64,000 bases of DNA. Source: Adineta ricciae (lineage: Eukaryota; Rotifera; Eurotatoria; Adinetida; Adinetidae). The stretch spans positions 335,186 to 399,185 of the forward strand of contig CAJNOJ010000070.1 of the NCBI GenBank assembly GCA_905250025.1, given 5' to 3'. Below, piece by piece: positions 1-11,807 of the stretch (its first letter is position 1; the number at the start of each line of letters is the position of its first letter). The position numbers and the translations under genes are program-made. The notes beneath the pieces are model-generated. The model did not search any database and was not told the origin of the DNA. It saw nothing but the letters and a program-made list of their open reading frames with translations.

Positions 1-1781
1 GGAAAACATCGCCATACAATCGACCTAAGTTCACAACGATCGGAGTCGATGCAGCCACTGTTGCAGCATAATCCCACTGAGGGATCAATTTCAAATAGCC
101 GCATAACAATAACCAGGGAACGAGCATGGCAAAAATCTTATACGATTCCTCACCAACTGCTGCATAGATCGCATATGCCCACATAGAACCTAAAATTTAC
201 AATGCGAAAACCGATCAAAACCATTCAACTGGTTTCTACCGAGTAAAGTGCCAACTAATCTCAATTTCATCGTTGTCAATGCTCCACCAACCGTATCACC
301 TTGTGTCATACAAAGACCAATAAGGATCCATTGTCCATTAGCAAAACTATTTGCGAGACTAGGAACCATAACAAAGATTGATCCGACTCCAATAATTAAC
401 ATACTTTTGAATGCTGAAATAATTCTCGGCCAATCAAAATGAAATTTACAATAATCTTTCAGACATGTTCGAACTTGAGTGGTTTTCGATGTTTTCTCTC
501 GTTGACGGTTGATTGTAGTTATTTGTGTTAATAAACGAGCGATTGCGTCAAGTTGAAAGAAGAAGAATGTATGAGAAAGATGGTCGTCGGACTGTGTCTT
601 GGTACCTGTGAGAAAAACCTCTTCAATACGATGAAGACGAACTTGTTTGTACGCCGAATTCAACGATTCTATTGCTAATTGTAAATTAGTTAATCGGTTA
701 TGGAATGTATCTGTATTAACTAACGACGAGGAAATCAAACTATCAATAACCATCGATTGATTCGATATGAAATCTAATAAATTTGATTCTAATTGCTTGA
801 CCAGATCTTGATGATATTTATTAAACGTACATTGTTCAATCATAGCTTGTAACGAACAAACATGGAACATCAACGATGTGATCAAATCTACCTGTTGTTC
901 AATCGATAAACTGAAAATCTCATTTCGATGTCGAGTAAATATCCATTGTAATAATCGACACGGTTCGAGATAAACTTCGTTGAGTCGTTGTCTCGTTTCA
1001 TTCATAGTGTTTCTCAATCGTCGTTCGACAATGGCAGCACGAGCTAATGAAACTTTCGCAGCTGTTGAGTCATAACAGAGAAATGCTTGAATAAGAAACG
1101 CTTGCATTTGATCGAGATGAAATAAACAATAATTGACACGATTTTCGATATCTAATGTGGCGAAGAGAGGAAAGAAAAGAAGAGAAACAAGCACGGCGAC
1201 GAACATGCCAAGAACGAAATCGGCAAGTAATTCGAAAGCAAATGTGGCACGAATTGTTTGTTCGTTGATAATACTAACAAAAAAGATGGCATTGAACCAA
1301 AGAGAAAGTTTTCGAAATTGTAACTAGAAAAAACAAAGAAGGTTGAGAGAAGAGGAAACAGAAGATCGAAATAGAATCTTACTGTTCGACATCGATATGA
1401 AATACAAAACGAAGAAAGAAGCAATAAGATTTCTCCGACGAGATAATTTTGATAAGACAAGCCGAGTGTTTGAATAAGAAAAAGAAACATCGATAGCGGA
1501 ATGATCACTGACGTGACATGAAGTGTTGTTGATAGAGTTGCTCCAAATGTTTCTTGTATACATAAAACTCCTAAGTTTGGTATCATGTAGATTTGTCCTA
1601 AATGAAGACGTAATGGTGTGGCGTAAGCAACGAAACTACCGATGAGAAATGTAAGAACTAATCGAAAGGCATATTGTAGACGACGCGTAAATGCGGAATG
1701 AAGATAGATTGAAGATGTTTTGATATGATAATAGTTGAAGTAAAAACGACGAATGGAACGGAAAATTGTTGATAGCGTCAT
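1..1781 (-). CDS. FUSC-family (fusaric acid resistance / aromatic acid exporter-like) membrane protein, 3' partial
   Basis: Multi-pass membrane protein resembling the FUSC/aromatic-acid-exporter superfamily, which moves organic anions or aromatic acids across membranes in bacteria, fungi and plants; the substrate here is unknown. Three exons join in phase: 1781-1383, 1323-240 and 189 to beyond base 1, separated by introns of 59 and 50 bp with GT-AG ends. The protein has an N-terminal block of hydrophobic segments, a long helical middle of about 200 residues, and a second membrane block beginning with the motif GDTVGGALTTMKLRLVGTLL, which is the typical start of the second FUSC repeat. The start is the ATG at 1781. 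The 3' end lies outside the window, so it is truncated by the edge rather than broken. FUSC proteins are scarce in animals, so acquisition from a non-animal donor is possible. I am fairly sure of the family and unsure of the substrate. Confidence 0.72.
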
Positions 1782-2511
1782 AGACTGTTTTCGATATCGA
1801 AAGGAAAATAGCTTTTGGATGCGTCACAATTGTGAATGTGATATAGTGCATACGATTGTTTCGTTAGAATAGGGTATTGTACGTATCGGGCTTTTCTTTT
1901 TCTTATCAAAACAAAAGGAAAGAAAGAAATGTGACTTTGCAATGAATTGAATTGATTGGTATGATAAATCTATGATGAGTTGCATTTTAGTTATCGAACC
2001 TATGACACTTATTCAGTGTTTTGTTCGTGAGAAATCAACGTTATCTTTGATCTGTATGATAGCCTTAGAGAAAAATTTTCGAGAATACCCTATATCAGAA
2101 ATGATGATTCGTTCGTGTCAGTATAGACTATGCTAGCGAGATATTCCGAAGCGAAAAGAAATGTAATGATATTTTCTTGTCTTACTTGATAAACGAACAA
2201 TGATGCTGTGATATTTATTATGCTTAATTCTGGAAGTATATGTTTTGAAAGTCGATGAAAATGATAAGAAATAGAAAAATGTCTGCCAGCCGTAACGCAC
2301 ACAACATCTCTGAGCTTTCGAAAACATAAATTTGGATTTAATATCTTCCTACAACTAGTTCCATAAGCCCGTATGTTTCTGTTTTTGAATATTTCCGTCA
2401 ATGAATGGCAAGTGATCATTTGTTCTCTTTGTACTCAAGGTGATCCAATAAAAAAAGTAATCATATGAGTGTACGTATCCATGCTAATCTCATTGATCAT
2501 ATTGGATACGA
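1782..2511. other. intergenic, no gene seen
   Basis: Only short ORFs without protein-like composition occur here. It probably holds the promoter and 5' UTR of the leftward FUSC-like gene. Confidence 0.5.
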
Positions 2512-3230
2512 ATGATAAATTTACTTTTATTTCTAGGTCCAGAAGGTCTTAAATGGAACACCACAGCGATTACAGTTTTAGATGAGACTAGTTTAAGCGC
2601 GTTAGGAGTTCCTTCAAGTATTTTGATTGAATTTAGAACACAAATTCTATATGCTGTCGATGTCGGTGACAAACGAGTATTGAAGCGTTTTTCAAATGAT
2701 GAAATAAGTGTGGCAGCTCGCCTAGCCAATGGTATCAGAGGATCCACGCTTGAGACTCTTTGAAATCCTGCTCATGTTGTTGCTGATGCTAATGAAAATG
2801 TCTTTATCGCTGATTGGAATAATCAACGCATTCAGTTTTGAGAAAGAAATGCTAAAAGCGGACAAACAGTTGCCAGAAATATGATACGCGGATCCGCTCT
2901 CATTGAATTCGAAAACATCATTTGGAAAAATAACATCGGTGAGTATAAAATTCCCTCAGATTTTCATCTTCATCTATCACATTCTTCAGGATGGTAATAA
3001 TGCAGGACTCAATACTTATCAGCTGAATTATTCGTTGCAATTTTACTATGAAAAAGCGAATCCAATCTATTACATTTTAAACGAACATTCGCATTCTATA
3101 GCGCAACGAGTTATTGGTACCAGTTCCACTCAATAGGAATATCCAAGTGGCTTACAACTAGATCAATATGGTAACTTATATGTTTCAGACACATTCAATA
3201 ATCGTATACAAAAAGTTCACAAGAATAAAA
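2512..3230 (+). pseudogene. broken NHL-repeat protein gene
   Basis: Pieces of NHL beta-propeller repeats can be read on the plus strand, but they are interrupted by stops and frame changes. The first piece (2512-2763) carries an NHL-like stretch around 2650-2700 (LYAVDVGDKRVLKRF) and ends in a stop. The same frame resumes directly with a repeat containing ENVFIADWNNQRIQ and meets another stop near 2840. A third repeat, with LYVSDTFNNRIQKV, is found near 3170-3215 just after a stop at 3134. No splice pattern repairs all of these. An intact gene of the same family lies at 37120-38553 on the other strand, so this is best read as a decayed family member. Confidence 0.72.
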
Positions 3231-3923
3231 TAAATACTCGTGGTACTTTTTTCATTTTTCAGATGTTCTTAAACTTCGTAAATACATTGAATCTGAATAG
3301 AAATTCGTTTTTGCTGGTTCAGCGATCATTTCAAGATATCTTTTTAACCTGATATCAAAGAACGTCATATTATTCTATTTCCACATTGATTCCGTTGATC
3401 TAATGTTAATTATGCCTAATGTTTATAAAATTAAAGAAGAAGTTCCTCGTCAACTGATACATTATATCATTAAGATCTCCTTCTTGGAGATATAAGCTCT
3501 AATGGCAAAGATCAGTAAATACAAACATTGAGTAAAAGCTGTAAGCGCTAGGCGTTCTCCTCTCAAAAGCGAATTACCAAAAGAGTAGTTATTTTACTTT
3601 GAATAACACATAACTCTATGAATAATGTGCAAATATAAAACGGCATTTCATTCGTCACGTAAGTTAAAGGATGAAGACATTGAATACGAAGTTATTTATT
3701 GTTTTCTACGCTGCTGATTTCATTTCAGACTCTGTTATATTGTTATAGAGATTCTGAATGACTTGAGGAGGAAAGAATAATGTCAGTAACATCACTTGGA
3801 TCCATAACATCAACAGGAAGTGCTAATCCGGCTTTTTCACCGCAGGTGTAACTATTTGATTGGCAACTGTCAGTGTCGTTGATCAAACGCGACGTTGAGA
3901 CACGTGACATATATTTAGAATTG
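3231..3923. other. intergenic, no gene seen
   Basis: No convincing ORF, repeat or RNA gene. It may hold further decayed tail of the NHL pseudogene, but I could not recognise any more repeats. Confidence 0.4.
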
Positions 3924-4142
3924 TCAAAGATTCGAAAGTAAACATTTATAACGAAGGGAAAATGACGCTAATCGAACAACAAGACCAGAAATGAGAGTGA
4001 TGAAACTAGCGACGAATGAAGCAAGAGTTTGTTGTGATAGAACAAGGCAATTGAGAAGATTGCGGACAGTACAAAATAGAAGAGTGAAAATCGATAAGTA
4101 ACGATTGAGATCGAAGGAGAGAATATTCAAATAATTAATCAA
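3924..4142 (-). pseudogene. possible fragment of a rhodopsin-like 7TM receptor
   Basis: A 72-residue frame contains a hydrophobic segment followed by RNLLNCLVLSQQTL and another hydrophobic run. This resembles the first transmembrane helix and first intracellular loop of the small rhodopsin-like receptors common in rotifers. Nothing downstream supplies the other helices, so if real it is a relic. Based on family resemblance only. Confidence 0.33.
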
Positions 4143-4729
4143 GTTCGCCTCTGTTGAATTCGATATCTTTTTGACAGGAACTCGTTATTAGTGAAAGAAA
4201 TATTTAAGACAGGAATGGAAATGAACTTTAGCATATGTTCAGATACTAAATAGGAACTTCAATCTTATTCAGGTAACTTCTCTAATATAAATGAAAGAAA
4301 GAAAGATGTTTCCTTCAAGTAATTCATTTGCACTATCAGTGGCAAAAGGTCATATTTTCGCAGTTAACAGATCGAAAATTCTTGATGATGGCTAGAAGAA
4401 GAACGAGAAAATGAAAGACTCAAAGCCAGACTAACATTCAGCAGTCCTTTTTCTTTACGTATCAAGCTGATATTCCATCCCATCCATCTCATTCTAATTA
4501 AACTTCTCGCAAACTGAATGCATGTTTTCAACGAATCTACCTCTCTAGTTATACAATCAATGTAACAATGACTCCGTGTCGGGTAGGTACTTTCTTATAG
4601 ATAAGTTTTTTGTTTTCATGGGAATAACTACTCATGCATAGCAAATTTGTTTTATTCTAAACATCGTAAGACAGATATTTATTAAATACACACAAAAAAT
4701 CGATGAAAATTGATTAACATTGTTTTTTT
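4143..4729. other. intergenic, no gene seen
   Basis: No coding pattern found. The bases just left of 4730 are the 3' flank of the leftward beta-helix gene. Confidence 0.5.
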
Positions 4730-7261
4730 CTACTGTAACATATCACGACCCCATTTAATAATAGTTTGAACATCAGGAGTAACTTGAACAATCGTATTTC
4801 TATCTAATCCATATGATTGCCATTGTTTCAAACTAAGTTTTGTTAATGTACCATTGACTATACATGGAAACACGGCATTCATACCAGAGGGAATATAAAT
4901 TTTATTATCAGCTAAGTATGGAACAAATAAATCAGCAGTATCACAGGCACCAATCAGATAAGGTATAGAATCATTGTAAAGTATACAAGTATTATTAATA
5001 AAAACTTCATTCCATCCACTGGAACCACGTTGAGGTGCGTAATCACCGAGACATACGTTACTACCGAACTCACCTTTACTAGCATCTGCATAAACATAAA
5101 TTTCATGATGATCGATTTTCGAATGACCCAAATAGTTTTTCTTTCCACCGTACATCATAAAATTATAACTATCTTCATAGAAACAACTTCCGTCATCGTG
5201 ATCGATTGGCCAAAGAGAATTGTAATTATTGAAAATAGTATTATGATGAATATAACTATAATGTTGCCAAAGTGAAGGTGAACCGTGTTGAACAGCATCA
5301 CTTAAAAATGGTTGTCGATCCCATGAATTAATCGGTCCATGATCACTTGTTTCTCGTACTGTGTTAAACAGGACATTCCAACTGAGAGTATGATTGCCAT
5401 AGTAACCATCATTGATATTAATGGCTGCGCGTGGTACGTTAAATATTAAGTTACCGATCACAGATGTGCTTCGACTAACAGCTATCAATACCGGAGATGA
5501 TTGTTTAATATAAATTCCAGTTTCATGTATAACATTCGATTGTATTAGCACATTAGCAGGTTGACTAGTAACACTAAAACCATCAATACCATTTGTACTG
5601 CCAACGAGTATGATAGCTGAATCGGCTAACCAAACGAATTCATTCAAAGTAATTGATGTCATTTCGTTCGAATCGATTAATGCTACACCATTACTACCTA
5701 ATTGTGTAAATAAATTACGTGTTATGATTACGTCCTTTGTATTTGTGAGATATATTGTACCACCACGATGAACAGACCAATCACCACCGCCTGGTACCAT
5801 GTAATCACTCATATATGTGCTACTTGTTTCTGTAAATATTAGACCTTGGATCAGAATGTTATTAATGGGATTGTTAATACTGCTGCCACTCATCGATATA
5901 AGACAAGGAATTTGACTTGCAACAAAGACACCGGGCATGGTATCGTTCGGCATGAAATAGAGAGTACGAGTATTTTTATCTAAATACCATTCATTCGGCG
6001 AATCGAGTTCTTCTAAAATATTAGATACATAATAAGCACCACCACTATCCATACCGCGTGCTTCTTGGAATCCTCCTCGGCCGAACATGATTGTATTTTC
6101 TGTTCGATTGATCGATTCGATTTCAAATACCCAACTGCCCCAATAACCACCATGAAAAGCATGAACGAAGCCCGTAGTCGGATTGCTCCAATTTTCTAGA
6201 CGAGGTAGGGTTTCGTTAGGTAGTGTAAAACCGCGAGGTGTACGATAATTATCACCAGCTGCCGGCTGAAATCCACTCCAGAAGTTAGTCGGCGGATTAA
6301 ATACTGAAGCACCACCACCAATACCAAGTTGATAATAAGGAAAAACTGTTCCATTACGATAGGGTTCCTGAATAAGTACTTGTACACTTGGATTGTAAGT
6401 TGATGGCAACCATTTTTGTACATCGAAAGCAAATCCTGGAGTCTTCGCATATAAACCTTGAGTAGAAGGATCACCGTTTGGATATTTAGCAATAATTGCT
6501 CGTTTTCCATCGATATATAATTCATTGAATAGGTCAAGTCTAACGTCCGATGGTATTTGAGCTTGCATAATTGTACCGTTATTTCCGAGTGTTCTATAAG
6601 CAGACCAATGCAAATCTAACGGCCAACCACCACTCAATACCACACGTTCATCTTGATAATTTTCAATGACTAGATTATCATCATTCACAGTTAATGCAAT
6701 AGCACCTATTTGACTGCTCGTCGTTGTTGCACTCATACCGAGATAATAAATTCCTTCACGTATAACGATGCATAAGAGTGAATCTTTACTGTACAGACGT
6801 CTTAATGAACGGCTCATTGAGATTGCTGCGGGAATAGTCTTTAATGGCTTATCGAATGTTCCATTGTATGAATCATGACCTAAGGAACCATGTACAAATA
6901 TCCGATACTGACAATTGCTCTTTTGTCTTTCTGGTGTCACTTGAAATGATCGATCAGTATCATGCATTGCCGTCGTTATATTACATTCGTCCATTTGAAA
7001 AGCATCTCTACTAAGTTTTATCCATTTCTCTTTCCAAAATGAAGGTGCAATATAACCTGCCATTTCAATGGTAAAAGATCGTAACGCACAATCGTTCGTC
7101 ACATTAACGACAGGATTATTGACATTACCATTGCGAAGATCAGATACAAGCGTAGCTGATGAGATGAAATCCTTTTCCGCACAAGAATCATCACCATAGT
7201 ACACGTACATCAACAATATTATCACAATAAGACTACAGAATGTATATACCATACGTGTCAT
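4730..7261 (-). CDS. secreted right-handed parallel beta-helix protein
   Basis: An 843-residue single-exon protein that opens with a hydrophobic N-terminus (about residues 5-22), read as a signal peptide or signal anchor. From about residue 120 it has the sequence pattern seen at the start of many extracellular beta-helix proteins: HGSLGHDSYNGTFDKPLKTI, then a VLSGG-type turn near residue 210. Several Pbh1-like coils rich in Asn, Ile and Val follow between about 470 and 650 (for example VIITRNLFTQLGSNGVAL). Proteins of this fold bind or cleave polysaccharides (pectate-lyase-like or GH141-like), but I cannot place a catalytic residue. Many N-glycosylation sequons (NxS/T) fit secretion. The lack of introns in 2.5 kb, among neighbours that mostly have them, is unusual. 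The start is the first ATG, and the stop lies before an AT-rich 3' flank. Confidence 0.72.
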   Translation of the reverse strand: MTRMVYTFCSLIVIILLMYVYYGDDSCAEKDFISSATLVSDLRNGNVNNPVVNVTNDCALRSFTIEMAGYIAPSFWKEKWIKLSRDAFQMDECNITTAMHDTDRSFQVTPERQKSNCQYRIFVHGSLGHDSYNGTFDKPLKTIPAAISMSRSLRRLYSKDSLLCIVIREGIYYLGMSATTTSSQIGAIALTVNDDNLVIENYQDERVVLSGGWPLDLHWSAYRTLGNNGTIMQAQIPSDVRLDLFNELYIDGKRAIIAKYPNGDPSTQGLYAKTPGFAFDVQKWLPSTYNPSVQVLIQEPYRNGTVFPYYQLGIGGGASVFNPPTNFWSGFQPAAGDNYRTPRGFTLPNETLPRLENWSNPTTGFVHAFHGGYWGSWVFEIESINRTENTIMFGRGGFQEARGMDSGGAYYVSNILEELDSPNEWYLDKNTRTLYFMPNDTMPGVFVASQIPCLISMSGSSINNPINNILIQGLIFTETSSTYMSDYMVPGGGDWSVHRGGTIYLTNTKDVIITRNLFTQLGSNGVALIDSNEMTSITLNEFVWLADSAIILVGSTNGIDGFSVTSQPANVLIQSNVIHETGIYIKQSSPVLIAVSRSTSVIGNLIFNVPRAAININDGYYGNHTLSWNVLFNTVRETSDHGPINSWDRQPFLSDAVQHGSPSLWQHYSYIHHNTIFNNYNSLWPIDHDDGSCFYEDSYNFMMYGGKKNYLGHSKIDHHEIYVYADASKGEFGSNVCLGDYAPQRGSSGWNEVFINNTCILYNDSIPYLIGACDTADLFVPYLADNKIYIPSGMNAVFPCIVNGTLTKLSLKQWQSYGLDRNTIVQVTPDVQTIIKWGRDMLQ

Positions 7262-7956
7262 CTGAATGAAACATGATGAAGTTATAAAATGACGATTGAT
7301 GATCTTTCATTACTTTCGTTTTTGTTGGATGATCTGGTACGAAAGATAATCTCTCGTTTGTCATAAATGGTTTTTCAACATCAGTCATGTTCGTATGCGA
7401 GGACATTCTAAGAATAAACCTTCATTTTGTTCCTGATACATTGAACTCTTTTACGGGTACCTGAATCTAGATCATCTTTCCATTAGTGACAATAAAGGAT
7501 AATTCGAAAAAGTGCATTCAAATTAGTCACACATCGTACAGATGAAGTAAACAAAGAACAGAATTGTCAAAGAATTAACCAATAACAAAACACGAAAAAC
7601 AAACAGAAGTCGCTTTATATTTTATTTACAATTTACGAATATTTCCATGAACACACTTCGTAGGACACATTATCTCACATCAGAATATGGCGTGCAATTA
7701 CCGGTAGGTTTCATGTTAATTTTTGGTAATCATTCATCTGTATTTGATGATTTCACACGACTGCACCCATTTAGGTGAATATAAGCTGAAAAGTAATGGG
7801 AACTTGATCTAAAATATTCTCTTCAAAGAAGTCCATAACTTAAAGACAATAATTTCACATAAATATTTCTCACTTGTTTATATCTGCGTTTTATTTGAAT
7901 GAGAAAGATTTACTATACATTTTATTTTCAAATCACTACAAAGAGAAGATACTTTG
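7262..7956. other. intergenic, no gene seen
   Basis: Upstream region of the leftward beta-helix gene and 3' flank of the leftward nuclear receptor. No ORF with protein-like composition was recognised. Confidence 0.5.
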
Positions 7957-9261
7957 TTAACCGGATATAGTCAGAATATCTTCCGTTTTTTGCACAAATG
8001 AATCGATCATATTTGTGAACCATTGTATTCGTTCGATTTCAACCATTGCTTGATTGACTGCAAACACACATCGAATCATGTCCGAAAAACATCGAACAGC
8101 TTGTTCGTAACTATATTTATAGATCAAATATTTCCATGTTAATTCAATATAAATATTTTGTATATTTAACAATTGCTTAACATCTGAGATATTTTCTGTC
8201 GGCGCTTGAGAATAAACGGTATAATGAATAGTTGAGAATGATAAAATTGCTAACATTAATTTCATAACTACGACATCAAAATCCAATCGTGTAGCAATAC
8301 GCTTCGCCGTTGGAATTAAACTTGGATGTGTGATGATTTCTAATGAATTATAATATGCGGCGCTGTTCATCAAGCCAATTTTATACATAATGAAATTTGA
8401 AGATACACTAGCTGTATATGGGGTTGTTGAATGAAGTAAAGACGATCGATCTTCGAGTGATAGAGTAAGAAAATCTTGATTATTTTTATACAACAATTGA
8501 GCTCCTTCAAACACCGAATTGATAAAGGCTAACATAGGCGCTGTTTTGAAACGTAATTTAAGTGGTAGAGATTCTTGTTCGGTCATGTAATACTTTCCTT
8601 TCATCAATCCACTATGTTCATTATAACAATTCGATACATTTGAAAGAAGATTCCATTCTCTATTGGTTAAGTTTGATAAATCAGCCTGGACAAGATTTAA
8701 CATGTAAGGCTACAAGTCATAAACAGAATATACACTAGCTATTGCTAATAGGAATTTCTTGGGAGAAAATCGCTATCGGAGAAATAATATTTTCTTTTTT
8801 TTTATATAAAATACCTGTTGGTATTTATTTGATTGAATTAGGACGCTTGACTTCTTTTGTCTGATGTCATTCGATGATGATTTGTGTTTGTTGCTTTTTT
8901 TCGGATGTGATGATCGAATCATTTCAACTAACATTCCACGTTGAAAACATTTCATTAATCGACAGTATGAACATTCGAATCGATTGTTTAGATTTGCTTC
9001 ACATTGTTTATCGAATTGACATTTCAAAGCATCCTAGAAAGGAAAAATGAAAACGAATTCAGATGAAAATCGATACACAACTCAGATAAATACTCGTCCT
9101 CGTTCAGCATTTCGTTTGAAGAACATTTTACATGAATTACACGATCGAACTCCAAAGAAAATATAACGCGCGTCTTTTCCACAAACTCGGCATTTATTTG
9201 ATAGTGGAACTATGGCATTTTCTAAGTTTTCGGCATGTTCTACTAAGCATGTACCCAGCAT
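7957..9261 (-). CDS. nuclear hormone receptor (divergent P-box)
   Basis: Three exons (9261-9094, 9033-8815, 8709-7957) join in phase 0 to give 379 residues. The first exon carries zinc finger I (CRVCGKDARYIFFGVRSC followed by NSCKMFF). The second carries finger II with C-x5-C-x9-C-x2-C spacing (CQFDKQCEANLNNRFECSYC) and the RLMKCFQRGM helix. The third is an all-helical ligand-binding domain. The protein should bind DNA in the nucleus as a transcription factor. The P-box reads CNSCK rather than the common CEGCK, so its DNA half-site is probably not standard. The start ATG at 9261 has an in-frame TGA six bases upstream of it. It lies close to a divergently oriented receptor at 10311, which suggests local duplication of the family. 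The ligand is unknown. Confidence 0.88.
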
Positions 9262-10310
9262 GGCTATTCAAGGAGAAATCTAGAAAGAAAATGCAGTAAT
9301 TGCACTATTGTTTCCAACAACTGAGATGCTTTATTAAAGGAATATGAGATACAAATCTTCTGTTAGTCAGCTCGCTGAAGAACGCAGACAACCAGCGGAT
9401 ATTTCTTTTCTGCTCTTTATCATTTTCTTTCTTTGAAAAAGCACACTGATGTGTCAAGAGAAAAATAATAACTCCATACTTGAAATGAAACATGAAAACG
9501 CCTCCTTTCTTAACAGAAACATAAAAACCAATAATTCACAGCACACACACACGCCAAAATTCATTTTCAAATGCGTTTCCGTCATTCATCATAGCTTTAA
9601 CAAAAATCATATCGCCAAGAATAGAACACGTACTGAATAACTTCATTCACAACCCCAGTGAAGTATGCGAATATCATTCTCAGTTTTTGTTCATAGCAGG
9701 CCTACTAGAGGGATTAAGTCAGTGAGATAATTGCACGAACGACCGGATACTTCATATATAAAGGAAGAACCGTCATCATCTGCCTAGATTTGAATATACA
9801 GCTAAATACAAGAAGAAATTCTTAAGCATGATGCACTTTTTCTTACATGATATTAAGGTAAATTATAGATGATCCCGTCATTCATTACTGACTGACAATG
9901 GAAAGTATTATTATTGCAAGTTGAGTCATAGACGACGAGGAGGAGGTAACTTTCGACGCACCTATTCTTGGGGAATGACTCGCATAGTCGAGAAAATTAT
10001 CGTTTTGCGTCGTTATGTTAGTCATAATCGCAAAGTAACTTGATGACGTACACAGGACGTACGAGAGAAAAGGAAAGAAAACATTGCGATTTTGTCGTTC
10101 TGCTAGAAGAAAATATAGAAAGTACGTTAAAGACAAAAGCCACATTTCTCATTCCTAATAAAAAGAAGAATATTAAAAGGACCTTAATAAGTTTTAGAAA
10201 AGACTTTCCCTTCTAGACTATTCCAGAGTAGAGTATAAAACTCTTTCCATTCATCGCATACGTGAAGAGTACAAATATTACCTTTATCTTAAACAGTCGA
10301 GTTCTTCTCA
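9262..10310. other. intergenic region between two divergent nuclear receptors
   Basis: About 1 kb that must hold the promoters of both receptors. The short frames at 9305-9493, 9449-9640 and 9885-10145 lack recognisable protein features. Confidence 0.5.
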
Positions 10311-11499
10311 ATGAACCAAATTCAGAAGACAAAACCGCTGTCAAAACACTGTCAAATATGTGGAGCACCAGCACAATATTCTTACTTTGGTGTTGTCTCA
10401 TGTCATTCGTGTAAAATGTTTTTTAAACGTAATGGTACTTGTAAAAAGGTAAGTTCAAAGGAGCATTCATTGATAGTAAACAAATGTTCGGTTTGTTCAT
10501 GATAGGATACGCTAAAATGTGATTATAACAATAATTGTGAAATAAATCTTCATACTCGGCATTTGTGTACGGCATGTCGACTTGCCAAATGCTTTCGATT
10601 TGGAATGACTACAGATCGATTTCGTCCGTCAAGGCAAATGAAACCGACAACAAAAGGATTAGTCAATACACAAGTGAGTTGACGTTATATAAAAAAAAGA
10701 ATTACTTGACTATTTATATATTCACGCACAGATCTCAACGTTAAACCTTGTACAATCCGATAATTCGTTATTAACTCCAAGCCAGTGGACTCTGCTATCG
10801 AATTTATATCATAGTTACAATGAATCAGAACTTATCGTAAACGGTCATCGTTTAGCTGATTTCTATATTAAGAATAAATCGTTTCACATGACTGACCCAA
10901 CCTGTGTCAAAGAGTTCTTAACGTCAATCTACCAAACAGCAGGAAAATATTTATGTTCGAATGGTGATATCGGTAAATTATCAGTGGATGATCGCTCGTT
11001 AATACTACGCGGAGCTGCCGACAATGTAGCATGTATAACCGGTGTATTTTGTATGAATCATTGCCAATTATATAATCTCGACAGTTTTCTTCACATGATG
11101 ACATCGAGATATGGCGTACAAACAGTATCCATACATCAGCGAGGGAAGAAATACATAGATTCTGATATCGTTATAGGGAAACTAGCAATATCATTATTCG
11201 CTCTTACACAACACACTTCTATACATTTATCGAACGTATTGACCAATCTAGTCAATCCCGTTATCCTTCTCCAGATTCAGAATACTTATGCTGAAGTGAC
11301 ATGGAAGTACCTTGTCTATAGGTACGGTCTTCTCGAAGCTGTTCGACGTTTTCTTAATTTAACACTTTGGCTACGAGCAGTGACGATGCTGACACATCAT
11401 GCGCAGACCCTTACGGCTCATGTATACGACGTCGATACCCTTGTCGATGATATCGAGTTCAAACTCTTGCTAGACGATATCGATCAAATGGCTTCTTAA
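10311..11499 (+). CDS. nuclear hormone receptor (divergent P-box)
   Basis: Three exons (10311-10448, 10506-10673, 10732-11499) join in phase 0 to give 357 residues. Exon 1 has zinc finger I (CQICGAPAQYSYFGVVSC then HSCKMFF). Exon 2 has finger II (CDYNNNCEINLHTRHLCTAC, then RLAKCFRFGM). Exon 3 begins with the linker SLLTPSQWTLLSNL and continues as a helical ligand-binding domain. Intron positions match the other two receptors in this window, which supports common descent. The P-box is CHSCK. The introns are 57 and 58 bp. It is a predicted DNA-binding transcription factor; ligand and target genes are unknown. Confidence 0.87.
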
Positions 11500-11807
11500 A
11501 ATCTTTTGTTGTGAAATATATGTGTAAACTTCCAGTTGTTGTTGTTATTTACTTATTGAAAAAAAACACACGACAATTTTACGCTCACGCTTCAAATCGT
11601 ATGTAGATATAAGGTGAAGACCGCAGTCCATGTCGTTAGTAGATTGTTTTTTTTCTTCATTTTCGTTTACACGTGATCTTGTTTATGAAGATAGACGTTG
11701 CTTGTTAAAATAAAGAAAAAGAAAAAAATTGTGTCATCGGTAGATGTCACGCGTCGGTTTTCAAGTTACAAATTAAGTTGTTGTTTTATTCGCAGAACAT
11801 CGTTTCA
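11500..11807. other. intergenic, no gene seen
   Basis: AT-rich spacer between the nuclear receptor and the glycoside-hydrolase-like gene. A sequence resembling an acceptor site (TTATTCGCAG) just before 11795 may mark a 5' UTR intron. Confidence 0.4.

Noticed and set aside
1133-1327. Plus-strand ORF over the FUSC-like gene
   Set aside because: Shadow frame of the minus-strand transporter exon.
6196-6537. Second minus-strand frame inside the beta-helix gene
   Set aside because: Alternative-frame shadow of a long continuous gene.
9305-10145. Small ORFs between the two nuclear receptors
   Set aside because: No protein-like composition, start context or splice partners.
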